Shown piece after piece: positions 52,768 through 64,000 of a stretch of DNA of 64,000 bases. Where the stretch lies: contig PTEX01000297.1 in NCBI GenBank assembly GCA_003342815.1, positions 390,710 through 454,709 on the forward strand. The letters run 5' to 3'. The notes under the pieces were generated by a model. The model did not search any database, was not told where the DNA came from, and saw only the letters and a program-made list of their open reading frames with translations. Within the stretch, counting starts at the first letter, position 1, and each line of letters opens with the position of its first letter. The position numbers were made by a program, and so were the translations under genes. This DNA is from Eudromia elegans. Taxonomy: Eukaryota > Chordata > Aves > Tinamiformes > Tinamidae.

Positions 52768-52769
52768 AT
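52712..52769. repeat. Compound (GA)n-(AAAT)n microsatellite
   Basis: About eight GA units, then a short ATAAAC junction, then about ten AAAT units on the plus strand. Confidence 0.9.
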
Positions 52770-53001
52770 CTTATTCATCGCCTTCTTCATGATGCCTTGA
52801 TTCTGCACAGGCTGACTAAGAACTTCTTGAAAATCTCCTTGGACTCAACCAAGGCATGTGGAAGGCAAATACCTCCTCGCATATATAGTACTTTGAGAGC
52901 ATGTTCCATGTATATAGATTTCAGGGATCAGCAATCCTTCCTGGATGAATAAACTAAAATCAAAGGAAATAAAAATATTTATAAACACATACTGAGTGGG
53001 A

Positions 53002-53031
53002 ATATATATATGTATATGTATGTATATATAG
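53002..53031. repeat. (TA/TG)n microsatellite
   Basis: Alternating TATATA, TGTATA and TGTATG units on the plus strand. Confidence 0.8.
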
Positions 53032-55032
53032 TTGATCTTTAAACATCTTTAACTGTGTATCACTCAGGAATCTGGCTACAGCTGGTGTATCCAGATAATA
53101 GACACATACATCTTTAAAGTACTCCACTTTAGCTAAACATGTCACAAAAAATGGATGATCAACAGCTATGTTAGGAAGATTATTTTATTCTATCTAGAAA
53201 GAAGCCTCCGGGCATTCTTGATGCCTTTCCTGGTATATGGCAAAAAGGACAATTCCGGCACTATTTAAGTCTCAACCTGCAAAGAGAGCAGGTAAAATGC
53301 ATAAAGCATCTCTTGGGGAAGGTCCCAGCCAGAATTCTGCTCCAAAACTGAGCTTCAGAAAGAGAGCAGGAGCTGGCAAGAGCAGCAAAAGTGCTAGAAA
53401 TGGCCCCAGCAGTTTAAGAGCTCACACAGTCAGGTTCCCATGCCTGGGAATGCTCTCCAGCACCGTTCAATTTACTGCTGCAGGTAGGGCCATGGTATCT
53501 TTCATTCTAAGTAGTGAATCAATCTTCCATCGTCAGGACATTGCTGTCATGCAGAGGGAAGAAGTTAGAAGATAGATGCTTGGTGAAGAAAAAGACCTCT
53601 TGCCGCTGCTTTCTACAGCAGAAACTTTGATGAAGTCAAGTAATCTGCATCGCCATAATTCTTCTTAATCAGCATGACTGGAGAATAATAATAATAATAA
53701 TAAAAGGCTATACCGCTATACAGCTATCTGCATATCTGTATAAGAGGACACACAACCCCTTTGGCATTATGCCTTTGTGCAAATTTGCATTGCATCAGAG
53801 ACCCCAGTTTTACAGTACTCTGGGAGGACAGATTTTAACAGCATCTCCAGATTAACATATTCTTTCAGTAACATACACATGTCAAAGGCCTAAAAAGGTC
53901 AAGCCAATAAAAAACACCTTTTTCTCAAATTCACCTGTCACACTTATGTTGATTACAGAGAATAAAGAAAAGAAAGACACTTTTTATTGCATCTCTCCAG
54001 GATTAACACATTGTCAGGTTGTAGACCAGAGGTGGGAAAAGTAGGTGTTATAAAGCTGCAGAACTACAAAGGAGAAATATTTACATTATCTGCCAACCTT
54101 TGTACGTAAAGGGATTTCAGCACAGTTGCCACAGTTGGTCCAAATTCAATCAATAACATCAGAAACAATTATTTTATATACTTATTTAGCACAAAAAGAA
54201 AATTTATGTGTGAAGATATTGCAATAATTTCTGAAGTAATCGTCTCCCACATGCCCCATCATGTTTTCTCCATCATATTTCTCAATTTAAATAACATTTT
54301 TTTTCTATAAACAGAAGAAAAAAAAGGACTTAGGTGACTCTTATAGATTTTTTACTATTTGGCTAAAATCAGGCAGAAAAGGAGCTGGAACCCATCTTTT
54401 TATTATAGTAGCCATCTTAAAGTAAAATGTAACAATTGCTGCATTGCAAGAAAGTGAAACGCATAAATGGGTATTGAAAATAAAAAGAAAACATGCAGGT
54501 GATGCACTGCATCATCCATTCCATCTCTGTGTTTACAAACAATGATAATTGCCTTGTGTTTTCTTTTTTCATGTAACCATTTGTCTGACGTTGGATCAGA
54601 TCTCCAGGACAGGTGGTTAAATCCTTGGATAAAGAGTACTTTTTTCTCTTTAATAAGCTATTCTAATTACTTGTGTAGTCCTCTAAAAGCAATGAATTTG
54701 CCATTGCAGACTCTTTAGGCATTAGGGATGATTTGTGACTACAGAAAACCAAAAAGATCTTCATTCACTCATGCAACAAGGTTGCCTGTCAACACAAAAC
54801 ACAAGAGATTTTGCCCAAAGTGATCTATCTGTAAACAGTGAATTGAAACAGGCCGATAAAGCTGACAGAAATGGAGCTTAAAATCAAGACCAAGAGCAGG
54901 ATGCTGTGGTTTTACAAGCAATGACCACAACGCTTCATCATTAAAGTTTTAAGCACCTCTTTTACCTGTTTTTTTCATCAAAGTGACGCAGGGTAGGCAA
55001 AAGGCTTTGGTACATAACAGCATATAAAGGAC

Positions 55033-55054
55033 AAAAAAAAAAAAAAAAAAAAAA
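55033..55054. repeat. Poly(A), 22 bases
   Basis: Uninterrupted A run in intergenic DNA. Confidence 0.9.
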
Positions 55055-57399
55055 GGTCTTATTACTTTATTTCTGTATTAGATAAGACTGAGGATTAGAA
55101 CCCTCTTATTAATTTTGCAGTACAGGCTTTGTAGTATTTTTTTTAAAAAAATCCTTTTTTTTTGGCTTTTCAAATGTTAACAAAGGAAGCAATCCTACAA
55201 CTACAATTTTTTAATAACTATTTTTTTCCCCTGTGTCTTTTCAGAGTGTGTTGGCATATCAGTTACAGGCAGGTCTCATTAGCCCAGAGATTATTTGAAT
55301 AGCAACCTTAAAGTCTAAAATGTCTCCTAGTTTCAACCGAAGGGAAGTTAGAAACCATAAACCTCTGCAGTCTCTCACATGCACAGCACATACTGCTCAG
55401 GTTTAATGTTCTCATCCAAAGTTTCAGCCTGTATGACAGGGGAGAGCACCAGACAGATCCAAAAGTGAGATATTTGACAGAGCTTGGTGGTCAACTCACT
55501 GCTATCAGCTTCACAGAAGCCGCTTGCTGCCACCTCCCTGCTGCTCCATGGATAATTTTCGGTGCTGCCAGTCTGCATCCTAATTTGTATTACTCACAGA
55601 TGTCCCTGAAAAGTCACATAGCCCTGGACCATTTTCACGGCACAGGATGTGAAATGAATATGCCATAATTTTATATTAAACATCTGCAGACTTTCTTACT
55701 TACCTAGATTTCAAGAAAGCCTGCATCCATTTACAAGTTAATTCAGTTTTATACACTCAGATTCTAAAACAATACTGACAATCCTTATATTTTACAAGAA
55801 CATAAGACAATATCATTCAAGTCAAACACACAATTCTTTTGCCATACTGAATGAAATCAGGAAAAGCATCAGAGAAATGAGCAGAATTATTTCAGTGTAA
55901 ATCTGGTAAAATCAAAACCAGAACCAGAATCTGTAGTTTTCAGATTACTAATTTGTTATGAATAAATATTTGTAATTCTTGTAGCAAATTCTGAATTTTA
56001 AATTCTTTAGTCTCTCTCTTAATTAACAGAAATGTAGTTTTGATATCTTTAGTGAGAATATGAGTTATATTCATTCTCAGTATATGGATTCAGGTTTCAT
56101 TAATATCAGTATATCGATGTTATTTTCTCTGAAGATAAAAAATTCTCCATGTTCTGTACACTTTGGCTTAAACATGTATTGATTTTAAAGGCAAGTCTTA
56201 AAATTTTCCCATTTTACTTCTGGACTCTCTGCTCATGTTTATGTATTGAGACTGTACCAGGAGATTTTTTTTCATAGTTCAATAAACTTCCAATATTCAG
56301 AGATATGTTGCAATGGGGCTTAAGGGTTATATTATTTATATTATTTGTAGTTATGTACGATACTTAGTAAACTAAAACTCGAGGCACATTAGTGCTATTT
56401 TGCTATGCCAGAAAAACCCTGGTGACTGCCCTAATTTGACTATAGGTGTAAGAACCACTCATTAAAATCTAATGTCAGACTCAAAGCTAGCACAAACTTT
56501 CATTATGCAAACATGAAATCGACTGGAAGGGCTAATGAGGGTAGAAAGATACCCCAGATGTCAATAGAAAACAATCTACTTCTAACATAGCTCTTCTTCT
56601 GGGAATTTCCTCCATCTACAATAAAGATTTTGTTTACTGATTTCCTGGTACTTGTTAGGCCGAATCATGTGGGCATAGTAAAAGAATATTGTGAATCAGA
56701 GACATATTTCTTAATTTTATTATATACTTAACTCAGTAACTCAGTGATTGCTATTGCACTTGTTCTTCTCAAACTGACCAAGTTTTAGTCAGTATTTTAT
56801 ATTCATTGTATACTAAGAACAGGTAAATGAGATGGATTGATTTTTTTTTTTCCATCTGATTAATTCATATGCTACAGAGGTAAGTTTTCTGTTTTCTTTG
56901 AATTAAACTCAAATGCATTAATAGTTTAAATAGGTATCCAGAAAAACAAAATAAAAATGATGGAGTAGAGTTAAAACTGGATGTTCTCCCAGCATGCTGA
57001 TGACATTAATTCAGTCATCTCAGTTCCAGATTATAATTTTCTTTTCACTAAAATGAAAACAGCTCTACATGTGAAGAATTACTTGAAGCGGAGAAACTTA
57101 GACAAAAACTAAGGCCTAACATAAGTTTTGGTGTTAGAGAAGCTTGCCTGGGGGGATAGTTGCCACTTCCAGGATGGTGTGGTTTGCAAGGATTCTGTTC
57201 CTCCATGGTTCCTTGGACAACACAATCTACTCTTCTCACAACTGCAAAGAGGACTAATGGAGTGTGGAGTGGAGTGAAGACACCGCAACCAAACTCTGTA
57301 CTGCCTGTGCTGTGCTGCTGCTAAACTGCACACTCACTGTCCAATGGGAGATATACAAAAAAATACCTGGTGCTGAGCCAGCAAGGGTGGCAAATCACT

Positions 57400-58360
57400 G
57401 CTTTTGGGTGAACTTTGCTTGAACTTTGGTCCTTATAAGCTCATTATAATGTCAAAACAGACTTCCAGCCCAAAAGTTGCCTGCCTCTGAAGTACAACCA
57501 CTCCTCATTGAGCATGTGCTCTAGATATTTGATTGACTATATCTTTAAGTGAAAGACAATCTACCAATCAATAACAATATTAAGTATGACTATGGTCACT
57601 CAAGCTCCACCTGAAAGTAAAGAAAAAGTATAAGAGGTGAGCTTAGGAGGAAAAAAGGGAAAGGGAAGATTCCATCATAAATTTTAGATCAGTCGACAGA
57701 ATGATCCCTTTTTCCTCCTCTCGAGTGGGGATGTTGCCTGAGGAGAATCGAGACTGTGTACATTGGAGCCAGCTAAAAATCCCATACTGTAGTAGAGAAT
57801 TTCCTGAACTGACATCCAGAACTTGGTTTGTAAACATTGCATTTGAATATATCTTGCTATTTATGAACTTGACTACTTGTTTGGAAGGTGATCAGACATA
57901 TGGTTGGCAGACTGTTCATGAATCCGATACTGCCAGAGTTGAGCATATAGTTGACCATACTACTTGTGAATTCAACTAGCTCCTAGGAAGGTGGTTAGAC
58001 CTACAGTCTACAGACTGTTTGGGAATCCGATGCTGCCAAAGTCGGGTGTATAGCTAACACAATATTTGATATCTCCTCCCCCCACCCCCTGGCTTTCAAA
58101 CTGCAACACTCACTAAGTACAGAAAGGACCTCAGGAGATCAACTAAGGCTCCAGGAGTTGTTTACCTGATCTGTTCCACCTAGTCTGTTGGTGACGGTAC
58201 TTACTGTACTAAGAGTGGTTTGAAAGTCACTAATAAGAGAAGTCTGAGGTGTAATTCTAAACTTTATATTCTAAATTCTATATTATACTCTACCTAAACC
58301 AGGTGACATCCTTTGGATTTTTGGAGGACCACAGACTTTGGAACCTAATATCAGGCTAAC
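57400..58360 (+). mobile_element. ERVL-like LTR candidate (boundaries approximate)
   Basis: The segment reads like an old retroviral LTR. A TATA-like AAGTATAAG lies at about 57628, then CTCCTCTCGAGTGGGGATG and CTGAGGAGAATCGAGAC, a style of LTR sequence I associate from general memory with avian ERVL elements. It also holds two tandem copies of a 103-base unit. Its right part (ACCAGGTGACATCC, TTTTTGGAGGACCAC) is again LTR-like. No clean TG...CA ends or target duplication were found; a minus-strand CR1 starts directly after it and may have removed the end. Frames here (up to 92 codons) are short and lack protein motifs. Confidence 0.45.
57883..58060. repeat. Tandem duplication, period 103 bases, inside the LTR candidate
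   Basis: Copy 1 starts at 57883 and copy 2 at 57986, each with GGAAGGTG. Both then show, in order, an AGAC word, a CAGACTGTT word, GAATCCGAT, a CTGCC word and a TATAG word. The second copy fades after about 75 bases. Tandem units in LTRs often carry enhancer sites. Confidence 0.75.
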
Positions 58361-58368
58361 TCACTACC

Positions 58369-58777
58369 ATAGAACCACAGTAGAGTTGAGGTGGGATGGG
58401 AACTTTGGAGTCTGACCCCACTGCTCAAGCAGGATCACCTAGAGCATGTTTCCCAAATCATGTCCAAACATCTTTTGGATATCCTCACAGGTGGAGACTC
58501 TCTGACCTCTCTGGGCAAGCTGTTCTAGTGTTAAACTATTTTCATAGTGAAAAAAAAAAAAAAAAATCCTGTGTTTGTGTCCTTTTCCTCCTGTTCTCTC
58601 ACTGGGTACTGCTGATAAAAGTCTGATCCCATCCCTTTCACTGCTTCCTACTGCCTTTTATGTGTTGATAAGATCCTTCTTGAACCCAGATTTCTCAGGC
58701 TTTGCTCATATAAGGGATACTCCAGTATCTTAATCATCTTTGTGAACCTTTTCTGGATTCAAGCATAGCATCACCTG
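58369..58777 (-). mobile_element. CR1 LINE 3' region, diverged
   Basis: The plus strand starts ATAGAACCACAG (remnant of the octamer tail) and carries complements of CR1 landmarks in order: 'caggatcacctagagcatg', 'ggtggagactctctgacctctctgggcaagctgttc', 'tcctcctgttctctcactgg', 'tttctcaggctttgctcat' and 'cttaatcatctttgtgaacc'. A run of 17 A at 58550-58566 has expanded inside it. The sequence is heavily mutated with no open frame. Confidence 0.88.
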
Positions 58778-60889
58778 CAGACTCTAGTCTTTTGTTTTAT
58801 TTTCCTTAGTTACTGGAAAAACTGGAAAAAAATAACAAATTAAAGGATATGGTAAGTGTCAGAGTAACATCAGCTTATTCCACTGCAGTTTGTGATGTTG
58901 AAAATAAGGCATCAGTAATTCACATCTGTTCAGGATAGGAATATATTGATGACGGAAGAACTTTGCTTATGTCTCTGTTTGATATTTGCCTTGGGATAGT
59001 GAGAATACATTTGCATATTCTAGAAGAACCATAATATGAATAAAGAATAGCTTTCCACTAAGCAGAGTTGTAAAACAGAGCTTAATACGGAGAAAACATT
59101 TCCTAACCATGGTATCTATCAGTGTACAAGTGAGCTACTCTTTAAAGGAACAGGTGTACAACACGTGTTCAAGTTATCGAACTATCACATGATTAATCTG
59201 AAACTTTATTACATATCTAGTGTAAATTACCTTTCTAATGAGATATGGCATGACCTCCATCTCCTGAGAGCCCAAAATGAATTCCTAGAGACACATACCT
59301 TCCAACTATTGCTGTAAGAGATTGTAATTTAGGAGGCATTACACTTACTGGAAGTCACCATGAAAAATGAATCTGAGCTTTTAAACAAGAATTAAGATAA
59401 ATCAACACAAAGCCATAAGTTAAAAAGTACAAAGATTCTTTTCTTATGCATATTTTCCAGTTATTATGAGGATTTCACCTAATAGTGATATTTTTCATGG
59501 TTTGCCAGCACATTCGAATACCATGAAAAAAGACAATATGAAACACAAAATAGACAGACAAGAATGTCTGATACTTATTCCAGTACTGAATTTGTTTATA
59601 GCCTTTAGATGAGTCACAACTTGATGAATAGTTAAACACTATTTGATAGGATAGAAGAATTAGAAGAAACCATTTACCAGTGCCCTAGGGACTACATTCT
59701 TCTATCTAATTAGAGCAGCTTTATTATGAAACTTTGCAGAATCAATATGAAAGTACATCCTTACGAGTTATTAAATGCCACCTTTTCCTGTAAAGTAAAA
59801 TTTAAGTGTAAATTCCATGAAGTATTTAAACATACAGTTAAGTAAGAATAGCCTCATTGAATATATAGCAAGAGGCAAATTATTGAAGTTTAAATATTAA
59901 CTAAAATCTTTCCTAGAATGGATAGTACTAGCTACATAGACCACATAGAAGACTCTTCATTGGTAATCTCCAGTCACTTAGCAAAAGAGAAAGATAATAT
60001 TATGTTACACATAAGAAAAAGAAAAATACCTCACACAGAGGTAAAATGACTTGACCATATTCATTTGTAAATCATAGTCAGAATTGTGGAAGAATGTCCA
60101 CTCAGCATGTAAGGTCCAGATTAGATGTCCATTCAGTAGGCTATTACAGCTTAATAGAATGATAAAGAAAGCAGTACTTTGTACGCCTCTAATTTCATTG
60201 TAAAATTTCATTTTGTGAATTACAACATTGTTAGCAGAATATTTCAGCTAACGCCAAGACAATAGACTGGATTTAACCATGCTTTATCTACTATATATAA
60301 TAATACAGTCCCTAACTCTAAATTACTGACATATATATTAAATATAATGCCTAAACTCTGAAAGATTTGATCAATATCTCAGTAAGGATGCAGGAAATCT
60401 GATTGGACTGATGATCTAGGTAAAACAGGTTTTCTGGTCACATTACGCTATACTTTTTATCTCCCAGTGAGATAAAGAAATACTATTATGCCTTTTGAAA
60501 CATATAATTATTTATTTTTTACAGAGACAATTAATTTACTTAAAAATGATGCCCTAGAAATTAAGATGAATAAATGTAGATATCTGTATCTTATTTGTCC
60601 CTTTAAAATTTGTGAAAGTAAAACAATATTCTACAGTACAGTACATCCCATCCAAAATTTAATTAGTAGGCCATAGACCATTGGACCATGAACAGTTCAA
60701 TTCTGAACACAGATTGAACATTTACTGTTCAATGTAAAATGAACTTAAGGTGATTATCTGAATATGAGGAAAGCTATACTGTAAAAATCTAGATGTAGAT
60801 CTTGATTCCTGACAGTGGCTAAGGATACAGTCTCATTACACACAGGCTGCATTATTAGAAAACCTTTCACATCCTTTCTAGAAATTCAG
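58778..60889. other. Intergenic DNA
   Basis: AT-rich, without any recognisable gene or repeat. Confidence 0.5.
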
Positions 60890-61515
60890 AGGAAGATTCA
60901 GGAGATATTCTGCTGAACCATAAAGAGCTGATCAAGCAAGTGAAGGTTGAGGGAACCTTTGGCTGCAGCAACCATGAGATGGCAGAGTTCAGGATGCTGA
61001 GAAGAGGACAGAGCAGGTCAAAGAGCAGGATCTCAACATTGCATTTCAGGAAAGCAGACTTTAAGCTGTTAAGGTGTCTTCTTGGAAGATTCCCGTGAAA
61101 TATGACTCGCAGGGATACGGAAAGAATTAGGGTATAAGAGAGCTGATTGATATTCAAGGATCGCTTCCTCCTAGCTCAAAACAGTCCATCCCAATGAGGA
61201 GGAAGTAAAGCAAGGTGGCAGGAGCCCTGCATTGATGAACAAGTAGCTTCTGTCATAATTCAAAATTAAAAGGAAATATGCAGTAGGTCAAATCAGGGAC
61301 AGATAACCTGACAGGGATATAGGGATATTGTCCAGCCATTCAGGGAGGCACCAGGAAAGACAAATCCCTTCTGGATTTGACTTTGATAGGTGATGTAAAG
61401 GACAGCAAGAAGGACTTCTAAAAGATCACTTCTGTAAAGTGAACATAAGCAAGACCATAAGCTTTGATAGGCTACAGCCACGAGTGCTGAAGAAGCTGAC
61501 AGATGCCTTACTGAA
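60890..61515 (+). mobile_element. CR1 LINE internal ORF2 fragment
   Basis: The plus strand encodes GCSNHEMAEFRMLRRGQSRS near 60960-61020, then STLHFRKADFKLLR. These match the stretch between the endonuclease and reverse transcriptase parts of CR1 ORF2. After frame changes, 'aggtggcaggagccctgcat' and, near 61450-61500, a segment like SM-x-DRLQPRVLKKLTDA follow, the entry to the reverse transcriptase domain. Many stops are present. The 3' end of the element is not attached here, but a collinear plus-strand CR1 3' fragment lies at 62590-62930. The minus-strand open frame across 60867-61157 is an antisense shadow. Confidence 0.8.
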
Positions 61516-61617
61516 AGAAAACACTTGAGTCTTTAAAGTCCTCGGGTTTTACTTCCCTTAATACCAATATTGAGAGTTAATAGTTAATTGAAATCGCTGA
61601 GAGAAAAATTATGGTTT

Positions 61618-61704
61618 TGGTTTTTTTTTTTGTTTTGTTTTGTTTTTTGTTGTTTTGTTGTTTTTTGTTGTTTTTTTTTTTTTTTTTTTTTNTTTTCTTT
61701 TTTG
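61618..61704. repeat. T-rich (TTTTG)n tract with an N
   Basis: Runs of T broken by single G or C, with an N at 61692. The assembled length is uncertain. Confidence 0.9.
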
Positions 61705-62589
61705 TAAGGAAGGAGCATCTGTAGGTGAGTATATTCCTGCAGCCTTACCTCTCTCACCGATGAGACCTAACATTTTTGCAGTGCAGTCTACTATGGTAAC
61801 CTCTACTTGGCATTATTCTGCTAACAAGACATCTGAATGACAGCACTTTCAGCCAGAGTCAATATTCAAGGTCTTACAGTTTGTTTCTATTAACAAGAAA
61901 TCATGTTCAGTGGGCACTGAAACTAATGAAGCTTGCCTTCTTCAAGATCCTTATCTTATCCCTTATCCTGCACTCCCAAGAAATTTCAAACTACCCACAT
62001 TTTGTCAAGGTCCCAAGAACACCAATATCTCCCAAGTTTCTTCTGAAATCCTCTACATCTTACAGATTCAGATCTCAGCTGGACCCCAAGCCAATACAGG
62101 ATCAACGCTAATATCCTGTCTAGAGCTTGCCAGTACATACTCCATCTATATACATAGGTATATAAGATGTCACTACTTTTTATTCAATGAGACAATGAGA
62201 GATTGTCCAGTCATTAGCTTAGTTTCACAAAACTAGTAGGAATAAATATATTAATGAACTATACTTATCACATGTATTTGAAAATGGGAAAGGAGCTAAG
62301 AAATTATTTAATAGAGTATGAAGAAGACACTGGCAGGAAGACACAGAGAAAAGTTGTATTTCATTTTTCCTTAAAAAAATGGAAAAAAAAAAAATCCAGT
62401 GCTCATAGAGTCAGGGATTTCTTTGATTAAATGCTAGCTATAGATTAAAAACGTCTGGAAAGTTCTTGTTCTGGAAACAAGTTGTTTTTGCTGCTACTTT
62501 CAAGATTTCTTTCAGTCATCATCCCCCCCAAAAAATTTAGACTCAGATGTGCCCAGATGTGTGGGGAGAAATAACTCTATGTGTCAATA
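61705..62589. other. Sequence between two collinear CR1 fragments
   Basis: No gene or clear CR1 match. Its length is close to what the missing reverse transcriptase section of CR1 would need, so it may be fully decayed CR1 or unrelated sequence. Confidence 0.4.
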
Positions 62590-62930
62590 GAGGCACGAGG
62601 CCAACTGACCGAAAAGAAGTTTCCCTTTTTGAAGAAAAGGTCTCGGTGGACACGAGCTTGAATATGAATCAATGATATGCCTTTATGTCAAAGAAGGCCA
62701 ACAGCAGCCTGGGCTTCATTAGGGAGAGTATTGACAGGAGATTGAGGGACCTGATCTTTACTCTCTACTCAGCACTGGTGAAGCCACATCTGGAGTGCTG
62801 TGTCCAGCTGGGCATATTTAAAATCCTACTGAACAACCTGTTCCTGCTGACCTTCTTCTGAGAAGTGGTGTTGCACTGGACAATCTCAAGAAATGCCTTC
62901 CAGTCTCAACCATTCCATGATTCTGTGATT
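62590..62930 (+). mobile_element. CR1 LINE 3' region with internal deletion
   Basis: From about 62632 the words 'ggtctcggtggacacgagcttgaatatgaatc' and 'aaagaaggccaacagcagcctgggcttcatta' follow the CR1 reverse transcriptase C-terminus. 'ctctactcagcactggtgaagccacatctggagtgctgtgt' comes next. At about 62813 the sequence jumps to the terminal part ('atatttaaaatcctactgaacaacctg'), skipping the intermediate coding section. It ends with the octamer-like ATTCCATGATTCTGTGATT. The first 40 bases are less certain. Confidence 0.85.
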
Positions 62931-64000
62931 TTTTCATCACTTTAAAATCTGTTTTTCCTTCCCATACCTCTTGTCAATGAGACAGTACTTTTCAAATGAC
63001 AGCACTTATAGCACTGAAAGTCTTTCTAAAGGCACTGTTCTTGTCTCATCCACATGAGCAATCATGTTACCAAAGAAGGCAATTAGGTTGGTAAAGCACA
63101 ATTTACCCTTGCTAAATCCATTCTTAATTATTTTATAGGTCTTCACATGCTTGAAAACAGATTAAAAACTGAGTTCCTCCATGATCTTTTGGTTGACCAA
63201 GTTGAGCCCTGTCAGACTAAAGTTTCTTATATTTCGCACTGTATAGATTACTTGTGTGGAGCAGATCCATCCATCCTTCTCTGACCCACAGGGTAAAGTA
63301 AAGTCTCCTAACAGGAAAAGATCTCACAGAAGATTTTTCTTTATCTAAGTCATATGTCAGTCTCTGCATCTGTGAAGTTATCTGCTACCCCTAATTTGAG
63401 ATTGTTCTTAAAATTACAATTCAGCCCTTTTCGACTCTTCCTACACCGTTTATCGTTGAATCCATTTCCTCTACTCTGACTCTCACCTTGTCATTATGCT
63501 CTGTCTCATGCTTTGTCATTTAGCAGGGAAGAAAGGAAGTATCACTTTAGTGCTTGTTCTAGACAACAGTAATAACAATGTGAAAAGTATTTTGGTGCAC
63601 AGAGCTACAATAAAATAATGATCCCTTATTCTTTGTCCATTCTACAGTTATTCAGTATGCAAAGAAACCTGCCAGGGGAAATGAGGTGACCTTTGAGGTC
63701 TTCATTTTCATTGTAACAGAAAAGTTCATTTTTTAGCCACACATACAGACATATATTTTTAATAGAGGTGTTTTTTTGAAAAGGCACTCACTGTAGAAGA
63801 GTTTCCCACTCCAATAAAAGAATTCACTTCCTCCTCATTTGCTCTACCAATGAACTCCACAGGGGTTACGTATGCAAGGGAGTTAGAAGATTGAGAATAG
63901 AATATATACATATATATATATATATGCTCCATAACATGGGGAAAAATGATGAGGCCTGTTCCGCTGTATAGTGCTGCCTTTATTGCAACCAACAGATCTT
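62931..64000. other. Intergenic DNA to window end
   Basis: Nothing recognised except the (TA)n tract at 63903-63926. Confidence 0.5.
63903..63926. repeat. (TA)n microsatellite
   Basis: About ten TA steps on the plus strand with one C interruption. Confidence 0.85.

Larger units (their letters stand above)
45464..57399. other. Intergenic DNA, no gene recognised
   Basis: An AT-rich stretch of 12 kb with simple repeats and only short frames. I identified no transposable element in it, which makes it a reasonable place to look for conserved non-coding elements. The frame at 53237-53575 (plus, 112 codons) has a Lys/Arg/Ser-rich first half but no known motif, and I do not annotate it as a gene. 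Confidence 0.5.

Noticed and set aside
60867-61157. 96-codon minus-strand frame
   Set aside because: Antisense to a recognisable CR1 ORF2 fragment on the plus strand.
1-64000. CRISPR arrays, operons, prophage or other prokaryotic systems
   Set aside because: No regularly spaced repeats with unique spacers, no long adjacent frames and no bacterial signals; the repeats are vertebrate-type.

Overview
The window looks like a gene-poor, AT-rich piece of a bird genome. The main evidence is the repeat content. Many fragments belong to CR1, the dominant LINE of birds, and several end in the diagnostic 3' octamer repeat (ATTCTRTG-type). There are also retroviral LTRs and long AT-rich intergenic stretches with ordinary vertebrate microsatellites. 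I see no operons, CRISPR arrays, integrons or other prokaryotic features. The only convincing intact protein-coding gene is a single-exon bitter taste receptor.

Layout. 1-12.5 kb: intergenic, simple repeats only. 13102-14037 (minus): intact 311-residue TAS2R gene with a plausible TATA element just upstream. About 2.7 kb upstream, in the same orientation (about 16750-17116), lies a decayed TAS2R pseudogene. It is recognisable from TM1 to TM4 and a CR1 3' tail lies at its broken end, so the locus is the remains of a small tandem taste-receptor array. 18.6-19.6 kb: a diverged direct repeat of unknown type. 20.1 kb: a perfect palindrome with an extra half-site. 22-24 kb: CR1 copies. 24-38 kb: intergenic, with a long pyrimidine tract and an approximately 183-bp (TTCC)n tract broken by an N. 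38.6-42.6 kb: CR1 fragments, including two in inverted orientation. 44797-45457: a solo LTR with TG...CA ends and a matching 6-bp target-site duplication. 45.5-57.4 kb: intergenic. 57.4-58.8 kb: an ERVL-like LTR candidate with an internal tandem duplication, abutting a minus-strand CR1. 60.9-62.9 kb: two collinear plus-strand CR1 fragments. The remainder is intergenic.

Function. Only the taste receptor has an inferable cellular role: a G-protein-coupled receptor for bitter compounds in taste and possibly extra-oral chemosensory cells. Most other open frames are chance frames, antisense shadows, or frames inside CR1 and LTR sequence. I did not find a convincing undescribed system. The most informative items are the hidden TAS2R pseudogene, the solo LTR with its target-site duplication, the ERVL-like LTR and the unexplained repeated or palindromic segments. 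Exons of multi-exon genes and non-coding transcripts cannot be excluded by reading alone.
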